From: Acholeplasmataceae bacterium
GTDB taxonomy: Bacteria; Bacillota_I; Bacilli_A; Acholeplasmatales; Acholeplasmataceae
Direction: 5' to 3'
Assembly (NCBI GenBank): GCA_030656435.1
Contig: JAUSOA010000006.1
Span: forward strand, 1-14,465
Length of the DNA: 14,465 nt
In this document: positions 1-5,507 of the stretch, one piece after another
Numbering within the stretch: the first letter of the stretch is position 1
Layout: each line of letters starts with the position of its first letter
The notes under the pieces: generated by a model
The model's input: only the letters and a program-made list of their open reading frames with translations
Told to the model about the DNA's origin: nothing
Database searches by the model: none
Program-made: the position numbers and the translations under genes

Positions 1-55
1 ACCTTTTATTCCTATTTTATAAAATAGAAGAAGCCTTGATAAGATTTATGGGAAA

Positions 56-77
56 TTTTTCACAACTTTGTGGATAA
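56..77. promoter_or_regulatory. Inverted DnaA-box pair at a promoter start region
   Basis: Bases 69-77 read TTATCCACA on the minus strand, the textbook high-affinity DnaA box. Bases 56-64 read TTTTTCACA on the plus strand, one mismatch from the TTATNCACA consensus. The two face each other across 4 bases and begin at about the predicted start of the leftward promoter at 85-113. DnaA-dependent control of the unseen left gene is possible. Another exact box occurs inside a coding region at 5073-5081, so a single match is weak evidence; the pairing and location are what count. Confidence 0.35.
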
Positions 78-84
78 CTCTTCG

Positions 85-113
85 ATTATAAACAAAAAAA
101 GCACCTTTCTCAA
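85..113 (-). promoter_or_regulatory. Strong leftward sigma-A-type promoter leaving the window
   Basis: Read on the minus strand, TTGAGA (108-113), a 17-base spacer and a perfect TATAAT (85-90) form the best promoter in the window. It points off the left edge, so the gene it drives is not visible. Its -35 lies in the loop and 3' arm of the terminator hairpin at 94-124, so terminator and promoter are fused. The predicted start point falls near 78, next to a DnaA-box-like inverted pair (56-77). The leader inside the window is about 78 bases and holds a 16-bp palindrome at 12-27. Confidence 0.6.
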
Positions 114-124
114 TGAAAAGTACT
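94..124 (-). terminator. Second rho-independent terminator, probably bidirectional
   Basis: Bases 100-109 pair with 115-124 (10 pairs, two of them G-U on the minus-strand transcript) around a 5-base loop. The minus strand follows with seven T. On the plus strand the hairpin is also followed by a T-run, so it may work both ways. It lies just past the permease terminator at 139-168 and makes a tandem pair with it. Its loop carries part of the -35 of the leftward promoter. Confidence 0.55.
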
Positions 125-138
125 TTTTCAACAGTCTG

Positions 139-168
139 AAAAAAGTGCACTGAATTGTGCACTTTTTT
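139..168 (-). terminator. Terminator of the APC permease gene
   Basis: A perfect 12-bp stem (139-150 with 157-168, core GTGCAC) has a 6-base loop, and the descending arm ends in six T on the minus strand. It starts one base after the permease stop codon (170-172), so the gene has essentially no 3' untranslated region before its terminator. Confidence 0.85.
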
Positions 169-169
169 C

Positions 170-1492
170 TTATTTGATTTCTTTTTTCTTAAATACTAAA
201 TCATAAACAAAGTATCCAACAATCAATACTGCGAATCCAATCAATGATGGTAATAGACTTTCTATTAAAGTTGCTATTAATAATCCTACCATACCAATAA
301 TCGCAATTGCTGGTACATATGGATAGCCCCATACCTTATAAGGTCTTTCTAATTCAGGATTCTTCTTTCTAAACATGAATACAGAGTAGAAAATTAGCGT
401 ATTGAATATTAAACCGCCAAAAACAACAAAGGTAAGTAGTTCTCTAATATTAAAGACGAGTAAAAGGATTGCCATTAATCCTGAACCTATAATTGAAACA
501 AATGGTGTATTATATTTTTTATCCAATTTACTAAATGACTTGAAAAACGTTTTATCTTCTGCCATCGCATAGTAAACACGAGGGAAAACCATGACACTAC
601 CATTTAATGCACCAAAGATAGATATCATTACTGAAACAAATACGATGAGCATTCCAGTTTCACCAAAGAGTGTCATCATTGCTCCGATGGTGAAGTTTGA
701 ACTTGCATCAGATGCTAATAGACTTGCATAAGGAATGATTCTATAAAGTGCAAAGATAAATAAAACATAAATAATCGTCACTGCACTTATCGAAATAACA
801 AGCGCTCTAGGAAGATCTCTTTTTACATTTTTCATTTCACCAGCAACTGTGTTTAAATTTGTCCAACCCTCATATGCCCAAAGCGTTGCAACGACACCAA
901 ATCCGACCATCGATAAAACCTTAAAAAAAGATACATCACCAATAGGTGTAAATGTTAAGTTAACTGATTCTGTTCCCATAAAAAGACCGATAAATATAAT
1001 AGCAATGATTGGTATTATCTTAGCGACTAAAAAGACCTTTTGAACAATAGCCCCAGCCTTGACTCCAAAATAATTAACGATAGATAGCATAATAATAAGT
1101 AGAGCTGCTATAAGCTTTACATAGCCTGATATCGGAACAACATAAGAAAGTATTTCAGCAAAAACAAGTGCAAGTAAGGCAATAGATCCACTACTTGATA
1201 GTACAAAGCTAGTGATACCACTTAGAAATGCAACCTTTGAGCCATAAGCTTTCTTTAAGTATACATAGTAGCCTCCAGTTTCAGGAAACATTGTCCCTAA
1301 TTCTGCATAGGTTAGACCTGAAAATAAAGTAATGATACCACCGATGAGCCATGCTAATAAAGATAATCCAATTGCATATCCCACATGTACTAAAACAAGA
1401 CTACCAAAAACAAAGATTCCTGATCCTATCATAATACCCGCTAAGATTGAAATTCCTCCAAACAAGCCAATTTCTTTTTTCAATGAAGACAT
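170..1492 (-). CDS. APC-family amino-acid permease (LAT/SteT-like)
   Basis: A 440-residue integral membrane protein with about 12 hydrophobic helices, the normal size for the amino acid-polyamine-organocation superfamily. Helix 1 carries the glycine-rich unwound substrate-binding motif GSGIF (residues 23-27). Residues 62-84 (YAELGTMFPETGGYYVYLKK) match the conserved helix 2-3 region, and AYEGW...EMKNVKRDLPRA (206-230) is the helix 6 to loop signature typical of L-type/SteT-like exchangers. It should move amino acids across the cytoplasmic membrane by proton symport or exchange; the substrate cannot be read from sequence. The start ATG follows AAGGA with a slightly long spacing, and the first upstream ATG is closed at once by TAA. 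It is a single-gene unit between the methyltransferase terminator and its own strong terminator. It fits the proteases and AEC carrier in this window as part of amino-acid uptake (inference). Confidence 0.9.
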   Translation of the reverse strand: MSSLKKEIGLFGGISILAGIMIGSGIFVFGSLVLVHVGYAIGLSLLAWLIGGIITLFSGLTYAELGTMFPETGGYYVYLKKAYGSKVAFLSGITSFVLSSSGSIALLALVFAEILSYVVPISGYVKLIAALLIIMLSIVNYFGVKAGAIVQKVFLVAKIIPIIAIIFIGLFMGTESVNLTFTPIGDVSFFKVLSMVGFGVVATLWAYEGWTNLNTVAGEMKNVKRDLPRALVISISAVTIIYVLFIFALYRIIPYASLLASDASSNFTIGAMMTLFGETGMLIVFVSVMISIFGALNGSVMVFPRVYYAMAEDKTFFKSFSKLDKKYNTPFVSIIGSGLMAILLLVFNIRELLTFVVFGGLIFNTLIFYSVFMFRKKNPELERPYKVWGYPYVPAIAIIGMVGLLIATLIESLLPSLIGFAVLIVGYFVYDLVFKKKEIK

Positions 1493-1524
1493 TTTTACAT
1501 CATCCTTCCTTCCATATTAAAAGT

Positions 1525-1541
1525 ATCATATTTTGATTATA
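1525..1541 (-). promoter_or_regulatory. Candidate promoter of the APC permease gene
   Basis: The 88-base gap upstream of the permease contains TATAAT (1536-1541, minus strand) and, closer to the gene, TATGAT (1525-1530). Neither has a clean -35, because the upstream bases are the T-run of the neighbouring terminator. One of the two is probably the -10, but I cannot choose. Confidence 0.35.
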
Positions 1542-1557
1542 ATTTCTTTAAAAATGC

Positions 1558-1581
1558 AAAAAAAAATACCTGTTAGGGTAT
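1558..1581 (-). terminator. Short terminator of the AEC-methyltransferase operon
   Basis: The arms ATACC and GGTAT (1577-1581 with 1566-1570) enclose a 6-base loop and are followed by a run of nine T on the minus strand. The stem is only 5 bp, so termination may be partial. The first stem base is also the last base of the methyltransferase TGA stop. Confidence 0.55.
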
Positions 1582-2267
1582 CAAGATTGTGTAATCACTA
1601 TATATAGGTAATAATCACTATCTTCAAATGGTTTTAATTTAAGATCTCCAAAAAATTGGCTTTTTAAGCCTAGCTCCTTAAAAAGTGATAAAAAGGATTC
1701 GATTGTGTAAGGATAAAGCGTGGTAGAGCCGATTGATTCTTGATTGCCAATTGATATTTTTGTAGTAAAAAGGATATTTTTTTCTTTATAGTCATAATAT
1801 CTATTCAGAATCAAATCATTATATTCGAGTTCCTTTAACTCCTTAGGCTTTTCCTTTAAAATCTTAATATAATTTAATACTTGAACAATCATATATCCTT
1901 GAGAAGAAAGTTTTTCTTTCGTTTCCTTGAAAAAAGTTTTTAACTGTAAATGATTCAAATGAACAAGCGTATTTCCAAAGCAAGTCATTAAGTCGTACTT
2001 CTTTTCTTCTTTTAGAACCTCTACCATATCACCAACTCGAAAATTGATTTCTGGATAATACTTACGAGCTTTATCTACCATTGTTTCATCTAAATCAATT
2101 CCAATAACATCCATTCCAAAGTCAGATATTAGTTTGGTCAGTCTACCCGTTCCAGAGCCAAGATCGATTGCCAATTGGCTAGGCTTAATAAATCCTCTAA
2201 TAAAATCTTTTATTTGGGGATCAAAAGGAAACAACTGGTTATAGAATTCACTGAAATGATGATACAT
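1581..2267 (-). CDS. Class I SAM-dependent methyltransferase
   Basis: A 228-residue soluble protein with the Rossmann-type methyltransferase core. Motif I is DLGSGTG (35-41), which binds S-adenosylmethionine. The acidic residue closing strand 2 is in VIGIDLDE (54-61), where Asp58 should bind the ribose. The MTCFGNTLVHL stretch (about 94-104) is motif IV-like. This resembles the methyltransferase-25/11 type families; the acceptor (small molecule, RNA or protein) cannot be told from sequence. The ATG follows AGGAG at 9 bases and lies one base after the TAA of the AEC carrier gene, so the two are co-transcribed and very likely translationally coupled. No metal-binding or RNA-binding extension is visible. 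The pairing with a transporter could mean modification of the transported compound, but co-transcription alone does not prove a shared pathway. Confidence 0.85.
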   Translation of the reverse strand: MYHHFSEFYNQLFPFDPQIKDFIRGFIKPSQLAIDLGSGTGRLTKLISDFGMDVIGIDLDETMVDKARKYYPEINFRVGDMVEVLKEEKKYDLMTCFGNTLVHLNHLQLKTFFKETKEKLSSQGYMIVQVLNYIKILKEKPKELKELEYNDLILNRYYDYKEKNILFTTKISIGNQESIGSTTLYPYTIESFLSLFKELGLKSQFFGDLKLKPFEDSDYYLYIVITQS

Positions 2268-2268
2268 T

Positions 2269-3276
2269 TTATAGTGCTCCTAACGTCCTAAATATGACAA
2301 TCACTGCAAACATGGTAAAGATTGAAAATACAGAGCTCCAAACCACTAATTGCCCTGCAAGCTTTTCGTCTCCACCCATTTCGTGAACCATGATAGCTGA
2401 GGATACTGCAACAGGTGATGCGAAAAGTGCGATTAAACCAGCATATGAATATTCCATTCCTACAATCTTATCTTGAAGTAAATAGGCTGCAGTAAGCACA
2501 ACACTAGGTACAATAATGATTCTCCATGAAACTCCTAAAATAATCTTTTTAATGAGTGGTTTAACGACTGATAATTCAAAGTGTCCACCCAATGCAATCA
2601 ATGCCATTGGTGAAGCTGTAACAGAAATGAGTCTGATCGAATCATATGCAAAAAATAAATTATTTTTAATCGTAAATATTGGCTCTCCACCTGAAGGAGT
2701 GATTATACCTCTTAGGAAAACAACCATTAGTCCTGCCATCACACCAATGATGAGGGGATTGGTCAAGATATTTCTAATCATCTTCTTTACACTTATTTTT
2801 TGGCCAAATTCATTAACTTGATACATAGTTAATGCAATAACAGATAACACATTGGCTAATGGAATGGTAAATGCTGATAATAGTGCAACGACAGCAAGTG
2901 CTTCAATACCACCGATAGATTGTGCTAGAGGGATACCAATTAAAGCGAAATTTGAACGAACTACAACCTGAAGGATGACCCCCTTTTGATTGGGATCCTT
3001 CACAGTAAAGAAAATTGTGAAATAACAAATTGTAAACATGATGAGCATCGCTGAAACGGCAAACAAAATGACACCCCAATTGATATCATTGAAATTTTCT
3101 AGATTATACACATTGTAAAAAAGTAGCACAGGTAAGCCAACTCTAAACACATATTTATTCAATATATTAATAAAATGTATGTCGATAAATTTGATGCGTT
3201 TTAGAAAATAACCAAGAATTATCAATATTACAATTGGTAAAATGGCATTTGCAGCGAACACGAAAGTTTCGGTCAT
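2269..3276 (-). CDS. AEC-family transporter (auxin efflux carrier-like permease)
   Basis: A 335-residue membrane protein with about ten helices in the two-half arrangement of the auxin efflux carrier family. Conserved pieces are RVGLPVLLF (45-53), the RSNFALIGIPLA motif (about 108-119), and a C-terminal half with ALIALGGHF and LFASPVAVSSAIM. Bacterial members include malate/malonate and amino-acid-related carriers; the substrate here is not determinable. I start it at 3276, not at the upstream ATG at 3339. The 3276 ATG has AAGGAG 8 bases before it and is followed at once by the hydrophobic family N-terminus. The extra 21 residues of the long frame are charged and overlap the predicted promoter. 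The stop TAA is one base from the methyltransferase ATG, so this is the first gene of a two-gene operon. Confidence 0.88.
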   Translation of the reverse strand: MTETFVFAANAILPIVILIILGYFLKRIKFIDIHFINILNKYVFRVGLPVLLFYNVYNLENFNDINWGVILFAVSAMLIMFTICYFTIFFTVKDPNQKGVILQVVVRSNFALIGIPLAQSIGGIEALAVVALLSAFTIPLANVLSVIALTMYQVNEFGQKISVKKMIRNILTNPLIIGVMAGLMVVFLRGIITPSGGEPIFTIKNNLFFAYDSIRLISVTASPMALIALGGHFELSVVKPLIKKIILGVSWRIIIVPSVVLTAAYLLQDKIVGMEYSYAGLIALFASPVAVSSAIMVHEMGGDEKLAGQLVVWSSVFSIFTMFAVIVIFRTLGAL

Positions 3277-3310
3277 AAGATGCTCCTTCTCGATTGAAAA
3301 ATACCTTTTA

Positions 3311-3339
3311 ATTTTATCATATTTTGAGATTTTTGACAC
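3311..3339 (-). promoter_or_regulatory. Promoter of the AEC-methyltransferase operon
   Basis: Minus strand: GTGTCA (3334-3339, 4 of 6 matches to TTGACA), a 17-base spacer, then TGA-TAAAAT, an extended -10 (3311-3319). It lies about 35 bases upstream of the ATG at 3276 and would start transcription inside the longer alternative reading frame, which supports the shorter protein. Confidence 0.55.
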
Positions 3340-3389
3340 ATATTAAACTTAGATTTAAAAAAGATGAAGTGATCATTGATTTTGAAAAA

Positions 3390-3413
3390 AAGAAAAGCAG
3401 ATAATTAATCTGC
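3390..3413 (-). terminator. Terminator of the LytTR-DUF3021 operon, stop codon in the loop
   Basis: GCAGAT (3397-3402) pairs with ATCTGC (3408-3413) around a 5-base loop. The minus strand then reads TTTTCTTTTTTT. The TAA stop of the DUF3021-like gene (3405-3407) lies in the hairpin loop. Confidence 0.65.
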
Positions 3414-3827
3414 CATTGTTTCTTTTTCTCTTTCTTGTAACAGTTCATTGAGCTTAGATTCCATTTTTTTATTTTTGTGTGAAGCGTATAAAACGACTAG
3501 TGAGTAAAGGATTGCATAGATGAGTCCAAAAATATAAATGGCAAATGATCGTTGAAATATATAATTACCAAACATCACCTTCAGTATGCCTGGAATAGGA
3601 ACCATAACTAAATATCCAATAATCACATTGGATACACCGTTCCCCCATGTTTTCTTAAATATATTGATGCCTAAGGCTATGAGTAATGAAATCAATATAC
3701 TGCCCCAAAATAAAGGTCTTATTGGAAGGGTAACTTCAAATCGTCGATTGACAAAAAGAGCGAATATAAATATAACGACACTAACAATTGCATAGCAGTA
3801 TGCATATAGTTTGATGTATGCTTTCAT
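3405..3827 (-). CDS. DUF3021-like four-helix membrane protein
   Basis: A 140-residue membrane protein with four predicted helices (about 8-27, 38-56, 65-84 and 95-116) and a charged cytoplasmic C-terminal tail (117-140, rich in K, E and R). Size, helix spacing and position directly behind a LytTR regulator match the DUF3021 family, small membrane proteins commonly encoded next to LytTR DNA-binding proteins in Firmicutes. The biochemical role of the family is not established; the usual idea is that it senses or restrains the partner regulator at the membrane (inference). Its ATG overlaps the TGA of the regulator as ATGA (3824-3827) and has AGGAGG six bases upstream, so the two proteins should be made in fixed ratio. 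The assignment rests on topology and neighbourhood more than on motifs. Confidence 0.72.
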   Translation of the reverse strand: MKAYIKLYAYCYAIVSVVIFIFALFVNRRFEVTLPIRPLFWGSILISLLIALGINIFKKTWGNGVSNVIIGYLVMVPIPGILKVMFGNYIFQRSFAIYIFGLIYAILYSLVVLYASHKNKKMESKLNELLQEREKETMAD

Positions 3828-4261
3828 TTCATTCCTCCTAAAACATTTTTTAAGGCAGGTACAAAGGCTCTCGATATCTCAATTCGATCTCCATTATTAA
3901 GGGTTGCTTCAAGTTTACTATTCAAAGTAGATTTAAATACTTTAATATGATGATAATTTAGACAAACCTGCTTATTGACCCTAATCAATGATGGAAACTG
4001 TTCGGCAATCTCGTATAGTTTGTATCTGCAATCAAAAACATCTGTTTTTGTATATAGGAAGCAATGACTATCGATACTTTCTATGTAATAAACATCTTTT
4101 TCTTTAAAAAGAAACTGTTGATCACCCTTATTTCCGATAAGTAAGGAGGTATTTTGATTCATTTTTTGGATAAGTTCATTGATATTGCTGTCTTCTTCAT
4201 CACAATCAATGGTAATGATAGGTTCTCCAAATGATTGATGCTTGTTTACGATGATTTTCAT
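3824..4261 (-). CDS. LytTR-domain transcriptional regulator
   Basis: A 145-residue DNA-binding protein made mainly of a LytTR domain (about 45-143). Typical landmarks are DVYYIES (56-62), the basic strand SLIRVNKQVCLNYHHIK (91-107), and the C-terminal NNGDRIEISR with AFVPALKNVL (122-141). LytTR domains bind direct repeats in promoters through a ten-strand beta fold. There is no receiver domain, so this is not a two-component response regulator; the first 40 residues are a short unassigned segment. It is the first gene of an operon with the DUF3021-like membrane protein, as in other LytTR-DUF3021 pairs, which often control themselves and a few neighbouring genes. The start has AAGGAG about 10 bases upstream. 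No clear pair of LytTR direct repeats is visible before the promoter, only three scattered AGTA units. Confidence 0.88.
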   Translation of the reverse strand: MKIIVNKHQSFGEPIITIDCDEEDSNINELIQKMNQNTSLLIGNKGDQQFLFKEKDVYYIESIDSHCFLYTKTDVFDCRYKLYEIAEQFPSLIRVNKQVCLNYHHIKVFKSTLNSKLEATLNNGDRIEISRAFVPALKNVLGGMK

Positions 4262-4286
4262 CTACGAATCACTCCTTATATGCTTC

Positions 4287-4292
4287 ATTATA
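4287..4292 (-). promoter_or_regulatory. -10 element of the LytTR-DUF3021 operon
   Basis: A perfect TATAAT on the minus strand lies 26 bases before the LytTR start codon. The hexamer 17 bases upstream (TAAGTA) is a poor -35, which would fit a promoter that needs an activator such as the LytTR protein itself (inference). Confidence 0.5.
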
Positions 4293-4356
4293 TAAAAGAT
4301 TTTCTATTTTACTTACTACTTTTATACTAAGTTGCGAAAAAAAAGCATTAAGATGC

Positions 4357-4382
4357 AAAAAGAAGTTAGCGAGCTAACTTCT
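4357..4382 (-). terminator. Terminator of the DUF2188 gene, stop codon in the stem
   Basis: A perfect 10-bp stem (AGAAGTTAGC, 4361-4370, with 4373-4382) has a 2-base apex that will open to 4 or more. On the minus strand five T follow. A tiny second hairpin (GCAT/ATGC, 4345-4356) and eight more T follow that. The DUF2188 stop codon TAG (4381-4383) is part of the ascending stem. Confidence 0.8.
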
Positions 4383-4848
4383 ATGCTTTCTTTTGATAAT
4401 CTTGCTTTCTAATTGAACCATCAACTTTGTGAATTACTACTGATGATCCAGCTGATTCAGCCAATTCCTCAGCATATGCGATGGCATCTTTTTGAGTGTC
4501 AAAAAATTTAATCGTTTTTGTTGATCCTTCTTTTCTAACACGCCACTTCTTGAAGTTTTCTGAATCTTCTTCCTTGTTTTGAGAAACATGGTACTTTTTA
4601 GGTTTCTCAACTTTGGTTTCTTGTTTGTCGTTTTCTGGTGCAGGTTTAACAATTGGAGTCACAACAGGTTCTACTTTTGGTTCTTCCTTTTTAACTACCT
4701 TAGGTTCTTCTACCTTAGGTTCTTCAACCTTAGTTTGTTCTATCTTAGGTTCTACAACCCTCTGCTCAAAAACCATTTCTTGCTTGGCTTGAGCCATTTT
4801 AGCTTCTTCAGCTTGTTTTCTTGCACGACGTTTTTTAAAAAAACACAT
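4381..4848 (-). CDS. DUF2188-domain protein with a charged repeat linker
   Basis: A 155-residue protein in three parts. The N-terminus is short and very basic (MCFFKKRRARKQ). A long low-complexity linker (about 13-84) repeats K-V-E-E-P units, then turns proline-rich. The C-terminal domain (85-151) matches the small DUF2188 fold: KYHVSQN, KKWRVRKEGS, FFDTQKDAIAYAEELA, and VVIHKVDGSIRKQD. DUF2188 has no known reaction. I start it at the ATG at 4848, because AAGGGAG lies 8 bases upstream of it; the longer frame begins with TTG on top of that ribosome binding site. No signal peptide or membrane helix is visible, so it is probably cytosolic, perhaps held at the membrane face by the cationic N-terminus (inference). 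It is a single-gene unit with its own promoter and terminator. Confidence 0.8.
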   Translation of the reverse strand: MCFFKKRRARKQAEEAKMAQAKQEMVFEQRVVEPKIEQTKVEEPKVEEPKVVKKEEPKVEPVVTPIVKPAPENDKQETKVEKPKKYHVSQNKEEDSENFKKWRVRKEGSTKTIKFFDTQKDAIAYAEELAESAGSSVVIHKVDGSIRKQDYQKKA

Positions 4849-4879
4849 GGACAATTCTCCCTTCAATTTCTATACTTTC

Positions 4880-4908
4880 ATTATAATACAGATATTGAAT
4901 AAATAAAC
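4880..4908 (-). promoter_or_regulatory. Promoter of the DUF2188 gene
   Basis: A perfect TATAAT (4880-4885, minus strand) stands 31 bases before the ATG. The -35 position after a 17-base spacer is GTTTAT, a weak match. The surroundings are strongly AT-rich. Confidence 0.45.
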
Positions 4909-4956
4909 AGTTTATCGTCATTTTCTTTATTTTAACTTTTTAACATCAATGAATAT

Positions 4957-4980
4957 AAAAAAAGGAACCGCAGTTCCTTT
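4957..4980 (-). terminator. Terminator of the subtilase-lipoprotein operon
   Basis: AAAGGAAC (4961-4968) pairs with GTTCCTTT (4973-4980) around a 4-base loop, with a run of seven T on the minus strand overlapping the descending arm. It begins two bases after the lipoprotein stop codon. Confidence 0.85.
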
Positions 4981-4982
4981 CA

Positions 4983-5507
4983 CTATCTTGCAATAACGTT
5001 AACGTATCTAATTTTGAAGCTTGAATTTCCACTTTCATCAGTTGCTTGATATGTAATTATATACTCACCTGGTGTGGATAAAACGGTTCCTGTAACTAAA
5101 ATAGTTATATTTTCGCCACTTGCATCAAAGACCGATACACCTTCATCAATCCAAGTTTCATCTGTATAAATGGTATCTATTCCTGGATTCAGAATAATCA
5201 AAGGTGGTGTTTGATCAATCACTGTTATTATTCTTTTCATTGTTTTTGAAAAATCGTTATGTATCGCTTGATAAATAATTTCATAGGTTCCTAAAACTTC
5301 GGTATTCACTGTGTTAGAAATCACTTCAACATTAAGATTTTTAAATCCGTATCTGGCTGTTGCACCTGGATCTATGTAGCTCAATCCAAGTTCAATTGTA
5401 TCAATCCCTGGATTGAGTTTCATCACAATAAATTCAGCTGATGGTTCTTGACACGAGCTAAGCATAATTACTAGAAAAAATGTGATGATGAAAAAGAGTT
5501 TTCTCAT
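4983..5507 (-). CDS. Lipoprotein with two Ig-like (DUF5011-type) domains
   Basis: A 174-residue secreted lipoprotein. Residues 1-18 are a lipoprotein signal (MRK, hydrophobic core) ending in the lipobox LSSC, so Cys19 should be acylated and the protein tethered outside the membrane. The rest is two tandem beta-rich domains of DUF5011/Ig-like type (about 25-97 and 98-173), each opening with LNPGIDTI and closing with a GTYEIIYQA or GEYIITYQATDESGN strand pair. Such domains are adhesive or structural and are not catalytic. The start is the ATG at 5507: it overlaps the subtilase TGA as ATGA and has GAGGAGGG at 9-10 bases, whereas the ATG at 5516 directly abuts that site. The same PGIDT-type domain occurs at the C-terminus of the protease upstream, suggesting the pair interact or share a target (inference). 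Confidence 0.85.
   Translation of the reverse strand: MRKLFFIITFFLVIMLSSCQEPSAEFIVMKLNPGIDTIELGLSYIDPGATARYGFKNLNVEVISNTVNTEVLGTYEIIYQAIHNDFSKTMKRIITVIDQTPPLIILNPGIDTIYTDETWIDEGVSVFDASGENITILVTGTVLSTPGEYIITYQATDESGNSSFKIRYVNVIAR

Noticed and set aside
12..27. Perfect 16-bp palindrome CTATTTTATAAAATAG
   Set aside because: Nearly all A and T in an AT-rich leader; a chance dyad is likely and there is no other sign of function.
3..77. Plus-strand open frame ending in TAA at 75-77, possibly the tail of a gene from the left
   Set aside because: Only about 24 codons, no recognisable residues, and a strong leftward promoter with its start region covers the same bases; a leader of a minus-strand gene is more likely.
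3277..3339. Longer start of the AEC carrier (extra 21 residues)
   Set aside because: The extension overlaps the predicted promoter, is charged, and lacks a ribosome binding site, whereas the internal ATG has AAGGAG at ideal spacing.
3333..3361. Plus-strand TTGACA with TAAAAA 17 bases on
   Set aside because: The -10 is poor and no plus-strand gene follows; the same bases are better explained as part of the minus-strand AEC promoter.
4579..4902. 107-residue plus-strand frame rich in F and L opposite the DUF2188 gene
   Set aside because: It is the reverse complement of the repetitive K/E/P linker; composition follows from that and no plus-strand expression signals are seen.
5073..5081. Exact DnaA box (TGTGGATAA) inside the lipoprotein gene
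   Set aside because: Single, within coding sequence, without a partner box; it serves as a warning on chance matches.
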